Origin: Solirubrobacteraceae bacterium | GTDB lineage: Bacteria; Actinomycetota; Thermoleophilia; Solirubrobacterales; Solirubrobacteraceae | Direction: 5' to 3' | DNA length: 6,320 nucleotides | NCBI GenBank assembly: GCA_024710825.1 | Contig: JANJUA010000378.1 | Location: 1-6,320, forward strand | Shown here: positions 5,082-6,320 of the stretch, piece by piece | How the letters are laid out: each line of letters opens with the position of its first letter | How positions within the stretch are numbered: the stretch's first letter is position 1 | Translations under genes and position numbers: made by a program | The notes under the pieces: generated by a model | The model's database searches: none | Told to the model about the DNA's origin: nothing | Seen by the model: the letters and a program-made list of their open reading frames with translations, nothing else

Positions 5082-5567
5082 ATGACGGCCCGACTGGCGT
5101 CCATCACCACGATTGCCATCGCCCTGGTGCTCGGCGCCACGAGCGTCGCCACCGCCACCACCGGTCCTGTGGCCAGCGGCAACGCCGCCGGCGTGCAGTA
5201 TCAGCCCGAGGAGACGGGGATCGTCCCGCTCCTGCCACCCGAGCAGCCGCCGCCGGCGCAGCCGCCGGCCGAGCCCGTGACCGCCGCGAGCTCGGAGCCG
5301 ACGCCGCCCGCGCCGGAGCCCGAGCCGATCCCCGCCGCTGAGCCCAGCTCCGAGAAGCCCGAGCAGCCCGAGCAGCCGGCGGCCAAGGCCGAGACCACGA
5401 CCAAGCCCGTCGCCGAGACGTCGCCCGTGGCGCAGGCCGCCGCCGTGCCGCAGGAGGGCCATCTCCCGCTGACCGGCTACAACGCGCTCCCGGTCGCCAT
5501 CGGCGGCCTGGCCCTGCTGGGCCTCGGGCTCGCGCTGCGCCTCCAGACGCGCCGCCAGAACGGATAG
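5082..5567 (+). CDS. Proline-rich LPXTG cell-wall-anchored surface protein
   Basis: A 161-residue protein of unknown function with a complete sortase-substrate layout. Residues 1 to about 26 form a signal peptide (ASITTIAIALVLGATSVATA). The extracellular part (about 27-127) is dominated by Pro, Glu, Ala, Gln and Ser, with runs such as PPEQPPPAQPPAEP and PEQPEQP, and has no Cys and no recognisable globular domain. LPLTG lies at 128-132, then a hydrophobic stretch (about 136-152) and a basic tail ending RRQNG. Sortase would cleave between Thr and Gly and join the protein to peptidoglycan. The mature chain of about 100 residues looks like an extended wall-spanning stalk or spacer. The deacetylase gene follows after 4 nt, so the two are very likely co-transcribed. 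No sortase gene is in the window. Confidence 0.88.
   Translation: MTARLASITTIAIALVLGATSVATATTGPVASGNAAGVQYQPEETGIVPLLPPEQPPPAQPPAEPVTAASSEPTPPAPEPEPIPAAEPSSEKPEQPEQPAAKAETTTKPVAETSPVAQAAAVPQEGHLPLTGYNALPVAIGGLALLGLGLALRLQTRRQNG
5226..5441 (+). repeat. Low-complexity Pro/Glu/Ala-rich coding segment
   Basis: This stretch of the LPXTG gene encodes about 72 residues built mostly from Pro, Glu, Ala, Gln and Ser with short recurring units (CCCGAGCAG twice in a row; GCAGCCGCCG-type units). It is not a long regular tandem repeat. Such DNA is prone to slippage and length change between strains. Confidence 0.6.
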
Positions 5568-5571
5568 CCAC

Positions 5572-6320
5572 ATGCGGGCTCTGCTCGCCACCGCCCTCGC
5601 GACCCTGGTCGCGGGGGTGGCGGCCTCCCCTGCTCTGGCTGCCCCGACGATCGTGACCTTCGGCTTCGACGACGGGACGGCGGACCACTACGACATCCAG
5701 GACCTCCTCGCGGAGCGCGGCGTCAAGGCCACGTTCTTCGTCAACAGCGGCAAGATCGGCGATCCGGGGCACCTGACCTACGACCAGCTTCGAGCGATGC
5801 AGGCGGCCGGCCACGAGATCGGCGGTCACACCATCAACCACACCAACCTCGTCGCGGCCGACCCGGCGACCCGCGTCACCGAGGTGTGCGACGACCGCAC
5901 CGCGCTAACCGACGAGGGTCTGAACGTCACGAGCTTCTCGTACCCCCACGGCCAGTGGATCCTGCCGGGCGCGACGCTGCCGTTCGACGCGACCGAGACG
6001 ATCGAGTCGGTCATCAGGAACTGCGGCTACCGCAGCGCCCGCACGACCGAAGGCATCACGGCGGACTGCGACCTGTGCGCCGCCCCGTGGCCCTGGGAGC
6101 CCGAGCTCGACTACCGCGCGTACAGCACACGCGCGTGGCAGTACATCGAGACGAGCCTCGACCCGCGCCCCGCGGCCGAGCGCATCAAGGGCGCCATCCG
6201 AGCCGCCCACGAGAACGGCGTGGGCTGGGACGAGGCCGAGGAGGCCGGCCAGTACCCGTGGCTGCAGATCGTCCTGCACGACGTGTGCGACGGCGACTGC
6301 GCGGGCGCCGACGACTACAC
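5572..6320 (+). CDS. Secreted NodB-type polysaccharide deacetylase, N-terminal 249 codons (runs off window)
   Basis: The product carries a signal peptide (1-23, MRALLATALATLVAGVAASP then ALA) and a NodB homology domain, so it should act outside the membrane. The family removes N- or O-acetyl groups from chitin-like glycans, peptidoglycan or exopolysaccharide using a metal ion. Motif 1 is TFGFDDG (29-35), with base Asp33 and metal ligand Asp34. Motif 2 is HEIGGHTINH (81-90), with metal ligands His86 and His90. SYPHG (123-127) stands for motif 3, and IVLHDV (233-238), with His236, for the late catalytic His motif. Six Cys (106, 151, 166, 169, 239, 243) in an exported protein suggest disulphides. 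The ATG lies 4 nt after the LPXTG stop with only a weak CGGA ribosome site inside the preceding gene, indicating translational coupling. The domain is complete or nearly so here; any C-terminal extension is off the window. Confidence 0.92.
   Translation, partial: MRALLATALATLVAGVAASPALAAPTIVTFGFDDGTADHYDIQDLLAERGVKATFFVNSGKIGDPGHLTYDQLRAMQAAGHEIGGHTINHTNLVAADPATRVTEVCDDRTALTDEGLNVTSFSYPHGQWILPGATLPFDATETIESVIRNCGYRSARTTEGITADCDLCAAPWPWEPELDYRAYSTRAWQYIETSLDPRPAAERIKGAIRAAHENGVGWDEAEEAGQYPWLQIVLHDVCDGDCAGADDY

Noticed and set aside
3081..5567. An 828-codon plus-strand frame running through the O-antigen-ligase-like gene into the LPXTG gene
   Set aside because: Its upstream part is Arg/Ala/Gly-rich shadow sequence. 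The real gene is the final 161 codons, fixed by the Shine-Dalgarno and signal peptide at 5082.

Overview
This is a very GC-rich bacterial window with GTG starts, little intergenic space and apparent leaderless genes. It looks like a high-GC actinobacterial genome. The Ala/Arg-heavy proteins, the long O-antigen-ligase-like protein and the LPXTG surface protein suggest a monoderm of the Thermoleophilia/Solirubrobacterales kind. That placement is inference from composition and protein style; there is no rRNA or marker gene here to confirm it.

Layout. The left part (1-1462) is transcribed leftward: a PfkB-family sugar kinase followed by the N-terminal 171 codons of an endonuclease III (nth), which runs off the window. 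Their junction carries a 57-bp near-perfect tandem duplication (period 59) that leaves a 20-codon hybrid mini-ORF linked to both neighbours by ATGA stop/start overlaps. A 29-bp divergent gap (1463-1491) separates the kinase from the rightward genes. These are an alpha/beta hydrolase with an Asp nucleophile (1492-2280), a small secreted CAP/SCP-domain protein (2350-2817), a cluster of strong hairpins (2822-2892), a 661-residue polytopic O-antigen ligase/polymerase-like protein (2947-4932), a hairpin terminator candidate, and a two-gene unit made of a proline-rich LPXTG wall-anchored protein (5082-5567) and a secreted NodB-type polysaccharide deacetylase (5572 to the window end).

How the genes relate. 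The right half has a cell-envelope theme: glycan polymerisation or ligation at the membrane, a sortase-anchored stalk-like protein and a secreted deacetylase, with a secreted CAP protein nearby. The left half is metabolic and repair (sugar phosphorylation, base excision repair). Two styles of translation start appear. The kinase, hydrolase and O-antigen-ligase-like gene start at GTG with a TANNNT box 6-10 nt upstream and no Shine-Dalgarno, which suggests leaderless mRNAs. The CAP and LPXTG genes have clear Shine-Dalgarno sequences.

No clearly new multi-gene system is visible. The most distinctive signals are the junction duplication and the back-to-back overlapping -10 boxes in the divergent gap. 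No gap between genes exceeds about 150 bases.
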